Counted from the first letter of the stretch, positions 46,720-58,039 are shown. The stretch is 64,000 nucleotides of DNA from Larix kaempferi (GCA_027924585.1 BSBM01000712.1:444001-508000); one strand, 5' to 3'. Program-made: numbers and translations. Notes: generated from the sequence alone by a model not told the origin.

Positions 46720-47151
46720 TTACCTACAAGAGGATGTGCTTGATACGTATGGCAAGAGGCTCTTCATTGGTGTGTAATCATAGCTTGAAATTAAGTAAGG
46801 GTGAGATAAAAGAGCCTGTGGGCCCGAGGTATATGTGTTGAGTGAGGTTAATGTATCCTTAGGTTTGTAGACTGTGAAGCCTATGATTAGCCTGCGTGCC
46901 ATAGCATTGAAAGGTGGAATGAGAATGTCTTCCAAGAACATTGACACTCCATGATTCCCTGGGAATGTGAGGAAAAAAAATTTAGCTTCGCACATCCACC
47001 TGCCCATGACACTCCCAAAAATACCAGTCTTTCCATACTTAGCAGCTCTTCCAGCGAGCATAGTAGGGATTTTTACCGAGCCAATAGATTTGGCTGCATG
47101 GTACAAGCCCTCATAGGTCTTCCTGGAAGCTATGGTCATTCCACCCCTCAA
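46720..47151 (-). CDS. Open frame of 143 codons in the transposon, unrecognised
   Basis: The frame begins MRGGMTIASRKTYEGLYHAAK and has a Gly/Lys-rich stretch (GRAAKYGKTGIFGSVMGRWM), a hydrophobic centre and the phrase PPFNAMARRLIIGFTVYKP. It does not look like low-complexity sequence, and the codon use is varied, so it may be a captured exon of a plant gene. I cannot assign a family. No transposase motif is seen. It lies between the AP2 fragment and the tandem repeats near the right end. Confidence 0.35.
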   Translation of the reverse strand: MRGGMTIASRKTYEGLYHAAKSIGSVKIPTMLAGRAAKYGKTGIFGSVMGRWMCEAKFFFLTFPGNHGVSMFLEDILIPPFNAMARRLIIGFTVYKPKDTLTSLNTYTSGPQALLSHPYLISSYDYTPMKSLLPYVSSTSSCR

Positions 47152-47286
47152 TGAAGAAAATGAGAAAACTATATATATGTATATATAACAAAAAAGGATT
47201 TAGCCTAAGCCCTCAGGTTCATCTACATCATTAATTTGATAGCCTCATATTAGGTCAAGTGACCAAGCACCGAGCCACACAAAACT

Positions 47287-47503
47287 CTGGCTACCATTAA
47301 GACCAAGAGCGTATACAAATTAATGCTCGAAAGCCCCAATTTTAAAAAAAACCCACATGAAAATATACGGGCACATGAACTATTAACAGAAAATCCTGGC
47401 TACCATTAAGACCAAGAGCGTATGCAAATTAATGCTCGAAAGCCCCAATTTAAAAAAAACCCACATGAAAATATACGGGCACATGAACTATTAACAGAAA
47501 ATA
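47287..47503. repeat. 109-bp direct tandem duplication
   Basis: A unit starting ctggctaccattaagaccaa occurs at 47287 and 47396 with only two or three differences. It lies inside the DNA transposon. Confidence 0.9.
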
Positions 47504-47614
47504 GTCAAGACTAAACACTGATTCCTCATATCATTGCTCCACCGTCAAAATTAAAGACAACAAAATAAAAGGAGGATGAGAAGATACACACCAAAATCCT
47601 CTATAAGGTGTTGA

Positions 47615-47850
47615 AAATCGTTGTTATTCAGCAGTGGCAGCAGCGGTGTTAAAAACCCTTGTTATTCAACAGTGGCAGCGTTAGTGTTGAAAACCCCTGT
47701 TATTTCCCACGGCAGCTTTGAAAACCCATTTTATTCAGCAATTGCAGCGCAGGTGTTGAAAACCCCTTTTATTTGGCATGGGGTCCTTGAAAGTCGTTGT
47801 AATTCATCAGTGGTGTTGAAAACCCATGTTATTTGACACTGCGGCCATTT
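47615..47850. repeat. Imperfect tandem repeats of about 37-60 bp
   Basis: Five or six variants of a phrase like gtgttgaaaacccctgttatt joined to cagcagtggcagc follow one another. One frame stays open for 71 codons because of the periodicity; I do not call it a gene. Confidence 0.7.
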
Positions 47851-48002
47851 TTGTAAGTATACCTCAAACCCTACAACATTGCGCTCGGGAGTTGGGATAA
47901 TTAAAATATTCTTTTTTTTTTCTGCCCATTATAGCGCGAATGTCTCAATATAGCACAAGAGGAGAAAAGTCAAACCGTCAATTAAAAAGGAGGGGAGCTG
48001 CG

Positions 48003-48073
48003 GGGAATGTTTGAGACGAAATTATAATTTCGTCTTAAACTATTGTCTCAAAACACCCCATTGTGTAGTAGTG
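48003..48073 (+). mobile_element. Possible CACTA-like terminus nested in the transposon
   Basis: The stretch ends in gtgtagtagtg at 48073. Its reverse complement starts CACTACTACACAA and continues into tttgagacaatagtttaaga and a perfect palindrome (gacgaaattataatttcgtc). This resembles a CACTA-type end with inverted subterminal motifs. No matching left end was found inside the transposon. Confidence 0.3.
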
Positions 48074-48441
48074 TAAATAAGCTATTAAATGAGGATTGAT
48101 CAAGGTCAATAATCCAAAGAGACAAGTCCATCGATATTATCATTGGTACACTATTATTATATTTATGCAAAACATAAGGTCATAAGTAATATCAAATAAA
48201 AATGGAGGGTCCTTAAATTTTAGGTGGGTATGGATTGAGCCCATGATTTGGAGGTATGAATCCATCATAAGATTTGGAGGTTATTCCTCAGCACACCCAA
48301 ATAAAATAACCCCCAATATTTATATTACTATGTCAAATTAAAAATCCCCATGCACCCCTTAATACAGGGCAAAATATTTTTGACATTTTTAAGAGTATTC
48401 AAACCCCCAATATGAATGGACGTGATATGATATTGCCTCAC

Positions 48442-48457
48442 TAGTGAACCCCCCGTG
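48442..48457 (-). repeat. Terminal inverted repeat, right
   Basis: TAGTGAACCCCCCGTG is the exact inverted copy of 40869-40884. It is followed by the second GGAAAACA (48458-48465). Confidence 0.95.
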
Positions 48458-48465
48458 GGAAAACA

Positions 48466-48933
48466 GTAGTTAGGCAGATTTCTGCCTTACAACTTAAAAG
48501 GGCAGTCAGAAAAGGGTGCAAGACCTATGCTGTAACTATTACAGATGAGACAGATAAGTCTAAAATCAGCAAGATAACAGTAGAGAACATCCCTGTAGTC
48601 AATGAATTTATTGATGTTTTTCCGGAGGAAATCCCAGAACTACCTCCCAAAAGGGAGCTGGACTTTACAATTGAGCTGGTACCAGGTGCTGTCCCCAGTT
48701 CAAAAGCCCCGTATCGTATGAATATTTTGGAGCTTAACGAATTGAAAACTCAGTTAAAGGAGTTAATAGACAAGAATTACATTCGACCCAGTGTATCCCC
48801 TTGGGGAGCACCAGTAATTTTTGTTAAAAAGAAGGACGGAACTATGCGACTTTGCATAGATTACCGTCAGCTGAACAAGATGACGATTAAAAACAGGTAT
48901 CCGTTACCTCGTATAGATGATCTGTTTGATTAG
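48466..48933 (+). pseudogene. Chromovirus reverse transcriptase, N-terminal part, ended by a TAG
   Basis: From the transposon footprint the protease frame resumes with the spacer (phrases [16 protein letters not shown] and [20 protein letters not shown]). It then enters the RT domain: [64 protein letters not shown] at 48931-48933 follows LFD, where the family has Gln. The continuation starts immediately after, in the same frame. The enzyme copies element RNA into DNA in the particle. Confidence 0.92.
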
Positions 48934-51432
48934 CTACGTGGAGCTACGGTGTTCTCTAAGATAGACTTGAGATCGGGTTATCATCAGGTGAGGATTAAAG
49001 AAGAAGACATTTTCAAAACAACTTTTAGAACAAGGTACGGACATTACGAATTTGTCGTAATGCCATTTGGGCTTACTAATGCCCCAGCTGTCTTTATGTG
49101 CTTAATGAATAACATAATGCATAAGTACTTAGATAAATTTGTTGTCGTATTCATCGATGACATATTAGTTTATTCTAAGAATGAAGAGGAGCATAAAGAA
49201 CACTTACGTATAGTCTTACAAGAACTAAGAGAGCAGCAGCTCTTTGCGAAGTTCAGCAAGTGTGACTTCTTTAAAGACGAAATCCAGTACTTAGGACATG
49301 TAGTCACCAAGGAAGGGATTTCAGTTGATCCTGAAAAGATTCGGGCAATTGAAGAATGGCCGGTACCAAAAGATGTAACAGATGTTAGATCCTTCATGGG
49401 AATTACTGGTTACTACCGGAGATTTATTGAAGGCTTTTCAAAAATAGCCAACCCAATCACTTCCTTGCAAAAGAAAGGCAAGAAGTTTGATTGGAACGCG
49501 AAGTGTGAAGAAAGCTTTAAGAAACTTAAGATTTTATTGACAACTGCGCCTATTCTCAGAATAGCGGATCCAAATAAAGATTTCATGGTTTGCACCGACG
49601 CTTGTAATGATGGTCTAGGCGGAGTGTTGACTCAAGAGGGACATGTCATTGCTTACGAATCTAGGAAGCTGAAAATTCATGAAAAGAATTATGCCACTTA
49701 TGACCTAGAATTAGCTACTGTTATCCATGCTTTAAAGATGTGGCGACACCACTTAATAGGCAGAAAATTCACTCTACTGACTGATAATAAGGGTCTGAAA
49801 TACCTTTTAGATCAGCCTAATTTAAATGCAAGACAAGCCAGGTGGTTGGCATTCTTAAGTGAATACGATTTTGAAATTCAACACATAAAAGGAAAGGAAA
49901 ATAAGGTGGCTGATGCCTTGAGCAGAAATGCAAAGCTGAATTTTGTATCAGCTAGCAGCACTTATACCTCTGATTTAAATGAACAGTTGGCTGAAGGGAT
50001 AAAATCAGATGAAAATTATCAGCATTTACAAGTTGCAGCCAAAGAACAACCTACAAAAAGTGTGATAAAAGGATATAGTCTGAATGAAGATGGATTTTTA
50101 TTGTTTAAAGACAGGATGTATGTTCCGAATGCACCTAAAGTTAAACTGTTAATTCTAGATGAAATTCATAAAACCCCTTACTCAGGGCATCCAGGCTACC
50201 AGAAGACTGTCACCATGTTGAGAAAAGAATATTTTTGGCCTAATATGAAATCTGAAACAGCTGAGTATATAGCTAAATGTATGGACTGCCAACAAGTGAA
50301 AACAGAACACCAACATCCAGCTGGGTTGCTGCAACCTTTACCTATTCCCAACTGGAAGTGGGAGATAATTAGTTTAGATTTCATTACGAGATTACCTAAA
50401 AATCAGCATCAGAATGATTCAATTATGGTAGTGGTAGATAAATTAAGTAAATCAACACACTTTATTCCTGTTAAAACCACTTACAAGGCTGCAAACATAG
50501 CTGATATATTTCTGAAACAGATTTTTCGGTTACACGGTATTCCAAAAGTTATTATATCAGACAGGGATCCTAAATTCACAGGGAATTTCTGGAAATCCTT
50601 GTTTAAAGGATTAAACACCACATTAAATTTCAGCACCTCCTTCCATCCTCAGACGGATGGACAAACTGAAAGGGTTAATCAGGTATTAGAAGATCTGCTA
50701 AGGATGTATGTTAAAGATCAACCAGGTAAATGGGAGGATTATTTACATTTAGCAGAATTTGCATACAATAACAGTTATCAATCATCAGCTAAGTTTAGTC
50801 CTTTTGAAATTTTGTATGGACGTAAATGTAACACTCCTATCTCTTGGAGTAATCCCGTAGACAGGTTAGTATTAGGACCTGATTTATTAAAAGAGATGGA
50901 ACAGATTGTGAAACAAGTGCAGGTAAATTTGAAGATTGCCCAGGATCGGCAAAAGAGTCAAGCAGATTTGAAAAGAACTCCTAAAGAGTTCCAGGTAGGT
51001 GAACATGTGTTCATCAAGGTAAGGCCAAAGAAGAGCTCTCTAAGACTGGGAAGTTGTGCAAAATTAGCACCACGTTACTGTGGTCCATTTGAAATTTTAT
51101 CTAGAATCGGTCAAGTTGCTTATCAGCTAGCATTACCACCAAATTTAAAAGTACACAATGTTTTTCATATCTCTGTTCTGAAAAAGTATGTTCATGATGC
51201 TACTCATGTTATTGACTGGAACATTGTACAGGTAGAACCAGAAGGGGAAGTTCTGGTGGAACCGGATTGTATCCTCGGGAGGAGGGAAATTACTCTGCGG
51301 AACCGCGTAATTGGACAGCTGAAGGTGCAATGGAAGCACCTTAGTCCTGAAGAAGCTACCTGGGAACTGGAAAGTAAGATGCGGGAAGCATACCCACATC
51401 TATTCCAGCAGGTGGCTGAAGATGAAGAATAA
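48934..51432 (+). CDS. pol: Chromovirus pol: RT (C-terminal part), RNase H, integrase, chromodomain
   Basis: The frame is open from just after the TAG to 51432. The RT core shows [28 protein letters not shown] and FIDDILVYS (catalytic Asp pair at 49156-49161; YxDD is usual, F-I-D-D here). RNase H follows near 49560-49930, with [13 protein letters not shown] and KVADALSR. Integrase begins with its HHCC zinc motif (H and H near 50166-50195, CMDCQQ near 50280). The DDE core follows: [22 protein letters not shown] and [14 protein letters not shown]-like motif ([22 protein letters not shown]) lies near 51076, and a C-terminal chromodomain near 51225-51410 ends [19 protein letters not shown]. Plant chromovirus chromodomains direct integration to heterochromatin, in line with insertion in a tandem array here. 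No defect other than the upstream stop is evident in this part. Confidence 0.95.
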   Translation, partial: LRGATVFSKIDLRSGYHQVRIKEEDIFKTTFRTRYGHYEFVVMPFGLTNAPAVFMCLMNNIMHKYLDKFVVVFIDDILVYSKNEEEHKEHLRIVLQELREQQLFAKFSKCDFFKDEIQYLGHVVTKEGISVDPEKIRAIEEWPVPKDVTDVRSFMGITGYYRRFIEGFSKIANPITSLQKKGKKFDWNAKCEESFKKLKILLTTAPILRIADPNKDFMVCTDACNDGLGGVLTQEGHVIAYESRKLKIHEKNYATYDLELATVIHALKMWRHHLIGRKFTLLTDNKGLKYLLDQPNLNARQARWLAFLSEYDFEIQHIKGKENKVADALSRNAKLNFVSASSTYTSDLNEQLAEGIKSDENYQHLQVAAKEQPTKSVIKGYSLNEDGFLLFKDRMYVPNAPKVKLLILDEIHKTPYSGHPGYQKTVTMLRKEYFWPNMKSETAEYIAKCMDCQQVKTEHQHPAGLLQPLPIPNWKWEIISLDFITRLPKNQHQNDSIMVVVDKLSKSTHFIPVKTTYKAANIADIFLKQIFRLHGIPKVIISDRDPKFTGNFWKSLFKGLNTTLNFSTSFHPQTDGQTERVNQVLEDLLRMYVKDQPGKWEDYLHLAEFAYNNSYQSSAKFSPFEILYGRKCNTPISWSNPVDRLVLGPDLLKEMEQIVKQVQVNLKIAQDRQKSQADLKRTPKEFQVGEHVFIKVRPKKSSLRLGSCAKLAPRYCGPFEILSRIGQVAYQLALPPNLKVHNVFHISVLKKYVHDATHVIDWNIVQVEPEGEVLVEPDCILGRREITLRNRVIGQLKVQWKHLSPEEATWELESKMREAYPHLFQQVAEDEE

Positions 51433-51460
51433 GTAACATCGAGGACGATGTTACATTATA

Positions 51461-51472
51461 AGGGGGTGTGTA
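51461..51472 (+). promoter_or_regulatory. Polypurine tract of chromovirus
   Basis: The sequence aagggggtgtgta sits right before the 3' LTR, 30 bp after the pol stop. It is the expected primer for plus-strand synthesis. Confidence 0.8.
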
Positions 51473-54400
51473 TGTCACATACCCCAATTTTGCAAAAATA
51501 ATGTAATTATTTTATTAATATTCCTGAGACATTATGTTAAATTTAATGCTAAGTAGGAATTGATGACTCAGCAGAGTCACCAGAAATGGAATGTAAATTC
51601 TGAATATTTTATTATTAATAAATAAATTATGGAGACAACAGCATGGGAGAGTTGTTAAAAGAGGTTACTGGTCTAACTGGTGGGTGGAACTGGGTGGAAA
51701 GGAAAAAGACAAGTGGCAGCATCCTCAAACACTTCCTAAGTTGCAGGTGGCAACCTCCCTATATTTTGGGGTCATGATTCCCCAAGAAAGTGGAATCTGA
51801 GCAGGTGGCTCATTTATGACAGTTAACCCAACTAAGACCTAGGCAATCTTTTAAATAGTACTCAATGAACTGAGCTGGGGGTTCAACATAGTTCTGGAGG
51901 GAGAATACATTCAGGTGAATGCTATTCAGGAGTCCCATTGAGGAAGTGGGATAATCAGTAAGGAAGTGGTTTGAGAGGGATGCTGCAGTAACTTGGTTCC
52001 AGTTTAGCTGTTTTGGCCGAGTGAATGGTTTGCTGCACCTAGATCCAGCCAGTTAGACCAGAGCGAGCTCGGGGGTTCGGAGAAGTGCTGTCTGGGCACT
52101 CTCCAGGAGTTGGTAGGGAGGAACAGCCTCCCATTGCTGTTGTTGTCCACTGCTTGAAAACAGGTTCTGCCACTCACTCCTGTTATTTATTAAATCGTAA
52201 ATGAATGCATGATATGTTTATCTTCATTATGACTGCGTGTTATTTAAGATATTCGCAATCCCTGGATATCAGTAGTATATTTAATAATAGTTACTGTGTT
52301 AATATTTCCTTATATTATTATGATCTTATGGATAAATTATTTACAGTGCATGGTAAACAGTAGTAGAACTGAAGTAATAGCAATGGTGGTAACTGTTAAA
52401 CTTAGAATATTTATTTCCGACAGAATATAAGGAAGGACCGGCTGAATTTTTACTTAACTCAACCTTGGAATAGAAATAACAGTACAGCAATGTCGTTCTT
52501 CTGTTTAAAATACTTTTGACAGAGTTCTGACCAAAACAAACTGATTAGTTAAATTAAAACACAAGATTTGAGACCGTAGAGTTTGTTTAGAATCTATCCT
52601 TCCTATTCTTTCTTTTTCTTTTACAACAAGAAACCTTCTGTAGATTTTGACCTAGTTATTTAAACTATAAAAAGAATCAGACAAAGACAGAATAAAACTA
52701 ATTCGAGGCCGAGCTTAAACTAAGTAATATTTTTATGTCCAGTCTTAATCTTTTACCAGCACTATAATTTTAGTTCACTGTCGAGCTCCAAAATCTTTTT
52801 GTGATTGTACAGTCTCAACAGAGACTTAACTTAACAATAAAATAAATTATCAAATTTAGGAATCATCCCTACAGAGATAGCTTGTGAACCAAACCATGGT
52901 TGCCATCTCGGAATCAAACCCTAATACTCTAATTATTTAAGACAATATGAAATTTTATTAGAAATATTCCACATGGAAAAATTGGACAACGAATCTACCA
53001 CAGCCGCAGCCAGACTTCAAATATTGACAATTTTAAAACATAAAGTCGAAATGCCACACATATCAGCTCGAAAGCTACAGGAAGCTTTAGACGTAGCATC
53101 CTATCAATTAAATTCTTACAATAAATTCTTTCACAGTCATAGCTCTTTTACATTATTTAATAGAATGAAAAGTCATAGAATTTATCCAGGAAAGCTTTAC
53201 AACAACCAACAGAGCACGAACAACTTAGTAGTTATTACAGTATTCCAATTTTGGGTGAGAACCCCAATTCGACAGGGTTATTAACACATTATCAGCTTAC
53301 CACTGTAGGATTTAACGAACCCCTATCGTTATCTTTCAAACACGCAAAAACAAAATAAAAACGTTGAGAAATAGGACTGCCATCACCTACAGCCGAGCTA
53401 ATTATCTTCACTGAATGTATCTTAAAAACTTAAACATCTCTACTACTGTGCATTATATTTCATTGAAAGGAAAAGTAGACATTTCACAGGCCATCTTACA
53501 GGCAAAATTTCAGTATATTTAAACTTTCATGAAAACTGGGAAGTACCCAATCTTTTTAAAATAAAAATACAATAACCAAACAAAGAAACCAATGGCCGTC
53601 ACGACAGTATAAGCCACAGCTTGTTCGTTTTATGATATTAAGTTCTTACACAAACCCTAACCACTGTAAGAAGAACAAACACATTACATATGATCAAATT
53701 TCATATATTACCACACCCATCTTATGGGTCAGTCATGTGTATACACGCATCAATTAAACAGTCACAAAGGAGGTCTTCCCAGACCCAACCCTAACCATCC
53801 AAACTATCAAAGGGAGAAAAAGCCATGGTACAACCAGGCTTACCCAGTTGGAGCAAAGCGCCTGAGGTTGGACCTCGTACACTCTCAGGGTTTACCAGTG
53901 CCTGCACATTATAAGACGACGATTAATTACAACTTTTATTGTTATAAAAAAAATAAACACTTTATTTTAAATGGCAACCACAAAATCAAATGATATAGCT
54001 TACCTGCGACTATGGAGGAAGCAAAAACATAGTGAATGCCCCTGTAGCCACGAATTAAGTTATGTGGAAGACATTGCCTTAATCACCAGAAGAATGAGTT
54101 GGGAACTCCAAGATTCCCTCTCCACAATGAACGCCGTACCCAAGAAATATTCAGAACACTACCAGGAACAGATTTGATTTGAAAACACGAAGGTAAACCA
54201 GGGTTATGACCACTTCTTAGATGCCGACAGTAGGAGCACCATGGCTCTGAAACAACTCCAGGGAATGAGTATGAGGGCTGAGAGAAGACCTGGAAACTGA
54301 TAGCCCTCGGATACAGAAGAAGAGATAACCAAGATGCTCAATGTACATTAGAACGCCAATAACAGAGCTTACTGACTCACAACCCACATAAGAGACACAC

Positions 54401-55887
54401 TCTACGAGCCATAGCAGCATGGAAGCTGCAACTCACAGTACCACCACGAAGAAATTCAGACCAGGAGGGTTTCCACAGGTAGCCGAGCCCGAAGGCAGAG
54501 AGAACTAACTTAGAAGGGTTTCGGACAATTCTTTTATATCATTAATACAAGGATGGGAATTGTCCACGTAGCCTCTAAATAATTTAACTTGCCATGGGTC
54601 GAAAATCCATAGTTCTCATGGTGTCTTTAAATTATTATTTCTCCATTGCTAATCATCGAATAGATAAGGTGTGATCATGGTAGGGATATTCCTTATGATC
54701 AAAACACTATCATGTAGTCATCTTAATGCATGATTAGAAGTTGTCTTCGATATTACTTAGAGGACATAAACCTTGCCCTACAAACAAATTAGAATTTGGT
54801 ATAGTCAATATTGTTAAAAAGCTCAACGAAGATTCATCAATTGGTGTATCATTATAATGATATCATGAGTGAAATAATTAACTATATATATTTTAGCCTT
54901 ATGATTTTATATCATCGCCTAAACACACAAACATTAGGATAATACTTATAATTCCTGTAATATTTGATAAACCTAACGTGTGATTCCATACAAATGAATG
55001 TTGTTCAAAACCAAGGAAGAAAAGTATTCTATGCATGGAACAAGCCTAACGCATTATAACAAGTTATAAGTTGATGATGTTGTATGAACTATAAATGGAT
55101 AAGAACACCATATTACTATTGTTATCACACCTCCAGTCTCATGAGAACGACAGGGGTCACACCCATCGTCGGGACAGATAATTGACAGAGCATAACACAA
55201 TGCTAGCATTAAGTATTGTTTATGAGGAATTGTTTCCGTTCCTTTATAAGAGGAGAGGTAAAAGATACAGTATTATTAAGACATTTAAAAATGAAATGAA
55301 TAACATGACCCGGTGACTTTATACAGCACTAGATAAGAGACATGGTTACAGCACAATGATAATATCAAAGAGACAATACTTCATAGTAATGCTTATCTCA
55401 TCCAAAACAAAAGTTATCACATTTTATTGTAAACTGTCAACTCTCTATCAAACAAGATTTCATGAATATTACAGGAAGGGAAATCTACCTTCTTACACTT
55501 GACAACCTGTTAACGAATATTAGACCCTTATTGAGCATTATGGTACAGTTAAAAAAATGGTTTAATGCTTTTAAGAGTCATTGCCGACGATCCATACCTT
55601 ACCTGTATACCTGTAGAAAAAGGACGGATTATGCTTTAGCTCGAAAGCTAAGTAAGCCAGTCAGCTATGGCAATTCCTCCCTTTGAAGTTAGAGAACAAA
55701 AGAAAATCAATAACTGCATTTAAAAACTCACAAGATATAAGTACAATAACAGATAAATTAAACAAAATTATGATCATGTAACTAAAACAAACAGATCAAG
55801 GAATGCAATTAATAACATTTACTGCTATCTCAAATAAAATAAATAAATAATTTTTTTTTTTATTTTCGGAAATTTCGGGTTTTGACA
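51473..55887 (+). repeat. 3' LTR of chromovirus (4415 bp)
   Basis: It matches the 5' LTR end to end, with about 55 substitutions and a few single-base indels counted by eye; most are C/T or G/A changes. It contains the same open frames (52973-53284, 53971-54177, 55462-55686). Confidence 0.95.
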
Positions 55888-55892
55888 ATATC
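55888..55892. repeat. Target site duplication of the Ty3/gypsy element, right copy
   Basis: ATATC follows the 3' LTR and equals 34554-34558. The tandem-array monomer continues after it. Confidence 0.95.
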
Positions 55893-57010
55893 CCTTCTCA
55901 AAGGCCATATATTCCATAGAAAGGTCTTGTTTGGTGCTTTAAGGCCTTGTCCATGTCCCTTGACCCCTAGAAGCCACCTTTAGGGCATAAGGCCCAAGTT
56001 TCATCCACTAGCCATGATCAAGGCACCATAACCTATACCAAGTGCTCAAAACATCCCTATGGTTCCCATATCCCAACTTAGATGTAGATGATACTCTCAA
56101 GACACCATTGGTGGTGGTCTAAGGCATTATGCTTCGATTTGGATGCCTAAAAGCATAATTTAAGTCACAACAGTTGGGTTTCCTTCCTTAACAATGTCCA
56201 TGGTGCCTGACCCATCCTTGGTGCTAAAACACCTTCTAATGGTGCTCGTATTTACACTGAAAGACAAAGATTCCATAAATAACACATGTGTCATGGTTTT
56301 GAGGCCTCGTTGATGGATTTTGAGACCTAGGAACTACTTTTTGGGCCTAATGATTGAGTTTCATTACTTAACCTTGATCCAAACCTTGAGATCATTTCCT
56401 AGTTCACCAAAAAACCTAATGGTGCTAATAGGATGACTCAAAGGTGAATATTTATCTTAGGAGGTCATTTCTATAGGTTCACGACATTGTTTTTGGCTCT
56501 AGATGATCAAAATTATCCTTTAGGGCCTGATGCCTAGGTTTCCTCCCATCACCTTCTTGAGGGCCCCGTGATTCATACCTTCTACTTAGAAAATCATAAT
56601 GGTGCCAATATCCCTGTGGGAGGTCATTGTTTAGGTTTGAGGCATTGATCTTGAGCCTAGATTTCTATCATCTTCATTAGGGCATAAGGCTCGAATTTTC
56701 TCCCTCAACCATGTCTAAGACCCTCATACCTATACCAGGTGATCATACATTCCTAATATCATTAGTATCGCTACTCATAGCGAAGTATATGCTTGAGAGG
56801 TTGTGTGTAGTGGACTAAGGCGTTCTTCTTGAACTTGGATGATTACATTCTTATTCCATCCCTCAACCATGTATAGGACCCAAACACCCATACCTAGAAT
56901 CCAAGACATTAGAATGGACACACCCATATTCATACTTGGAATCAAGGCTAGCCTCAGGAAATCCTATGTCATGGCTTTAGGTGTTATTCAGGGAAACATA
57001 TGCCTAAATA
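55893..57010. repeat. Tandem array of about 180-bp monomers (right part)
   Basis: The array interrupted at 34553 continues here with more diverged monomers. Equivalent phrases (ttcccatatccc, atggtgctcgtatt, atggtgctaatag, atggtgccaatatccc, ttagtatcgctactc, cacacccatattc) fall at about 56068, 56240, 56425, 56600, 56760 and 56935, about 175-183 bp apart. The 85-bp short unit of the higher-order pattern is not seen here, so the higher-order form is restricted to the left part. Confidence 0.75.
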
Positions 57011-57025
57011 TCCTAATCCTTGTGG

Positions 57026-57120
57026 TTAAGGAGTGGGGGGGTGAGGGAGGGAGGAGGGATTGGGCGGAGTGAAAGAGAGAGGGGGGTGGGTTATAGAGAG
57101 GGAGGGGGGGTTTAGGGAGA
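57026..57120 (+). other. G-rich patch with quadruplex-type motif
   Basis: The plus strand has seven G followed by TGA, GGG, A, GGG, AGGA, GGG at 57035-57058, with more G runs to 57113. This fits the G3N1-7 rule for a G-quadruplex. Strand asymmetry is extreme for this AT-rich region. The overlapping frames on both strands (Pro/Leu-rich or Gly/Arg-rich) are composition artefacts. Confidence 0.7.
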
Positions 57121-58039
57121 ATAAGAAAAAAATGAGGGTGTCAAACAACGCCTGCATGCATTTGTGCGTATGCGTGTTTAAATTCAAATTTTTTTGGCGC
57201 CTTTGTAGGTTTGGTACTAGGTTCAGATTGCCAAACCTCGATGCTCGGATTGAGTTATAGTAGAACACAACAATTTCTGTAACTTCATGTTTTCACCCTT
57301 TGTTCCACATATGCTCCAATTATGCACTAATGATGAAACTGCACACACTTGTCGAGCTCTGTGTGCATATTCTAACTATTTTTTTTTAATAAATATGTTA
57401 TTGTTTTCTATTTTTAATTCATTTTTAATTGGACTCATGTCAAATTTGTATAAAACATAGGTCGTTTATTTTGGCTATAAATTTTGAGTGGCTTACCTAT
57501 TTTGAAAATGGAAAAGAACTTGCACAAGAGTACAAGAATACCTAAAATCTAAAGAAAAAAAAGTTGATTGATTATGTTAAGACCATGATAGGGTGGACCA
57601 ACCCTTGACCATGTCATTTTAGGGCTTCACTGACTTTCTTAATTTAAAAAATATATAAAATTAACTTTTAAAATTTTGGGAAAATAGCCCTACACAAGAT
57701 CTGTCTGTTGCCTATGCCTCTACATTTTTTTTTCAACATAATTTAACAATTTACATAACAAACCAGTGGACCAACGTGAACATATGCATTATGTTTTAGA
57801 GAAAAAATTACATACCAATCTTAGAATAATGACATTTTGGGGTGGTTATACCACTTTTCAATAAATAAAAGTTATATATTCCGGAAGGTGATTCGATTGT
57901 CTACGTTTCATTTTTTTACATCTAATTCTAAAAAGTTTTGTAGGTACCTCTAATAATTCATTTTAATGATCATATTTCTGTTTTTCCAGCATGTCATTGC
58001 AACTAACGCGTCATAAATGGGTATCATTACCTTGCACCA
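57121..58039. other. Unassigned sequence
   Basis: No gene or repeat family is recognised between the G-rich patch and repeat R2. Confidence 0.5.

Larger units (their letters stand above)
40869..48457. mobile_element. Gene-capturing TIR DNA transposon (7589 bp, superfamily unassigned)
   Basis: The ends are inverted repeats: 5' CACGGGGGGTTCACTA and 3' TAGTGAACCCCCCGTG, perfect over 16 bp and extendable to about 20 with a one-base gap. The 8-bp exact duplication GGAAAACA fits hAT, P or similar superfamilies. The start CACGG does not match the usual hAT tip and excludes CACTA (3 bp) and typical Mutator (9 bp). No transposase is recognisable, so it is probably non-autonomous. Inside are a CYP72-clan P450 fragment on the minus strand, a PLETHORA-type AP2 fragment on the plus strand, an unrecognised minus-strand frame, several short tandem repeats and another terminus-like end. 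Captured exons with introns make it a Pack-type element. Confidence 0.88.
34559..55887 (+). mobile_element. Ty3/gypsy chromovirus with giant LTRs, split by a DNA transposon
   Basis: This 21.3-kb composite has 4.4-kb LTRs at both ends, TSD ATATC, an initiator-Met primer-binding site, gag, protease, RT, RNase H, integrase with a GPY-like motif, a C-terminal chromodomain and a polypurine tract. Without the 7.6-kb insertion at 40869-48457 the element is about 13.7 kb. The domain order PR-RT-RH-INT-CHD and the closing phrase [19 protein letters not shown] place it among plant chromoviruses, most likely the Tekay/Del clade. By-eye LTR comparison gives about 55 differences in 4.4 kb, so the insertion is fairly young for a slowly evolving genome. 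It carries two in-frame TAG stops and a gag/protease frame change, so it is inactive. Confidence 0.95.

Noticed and set aside
57026-57268. Pro-rich or Gly-rich frames over the G-rich patch
   Set aside because: They are composition artefacts on both strands without start context or homology.
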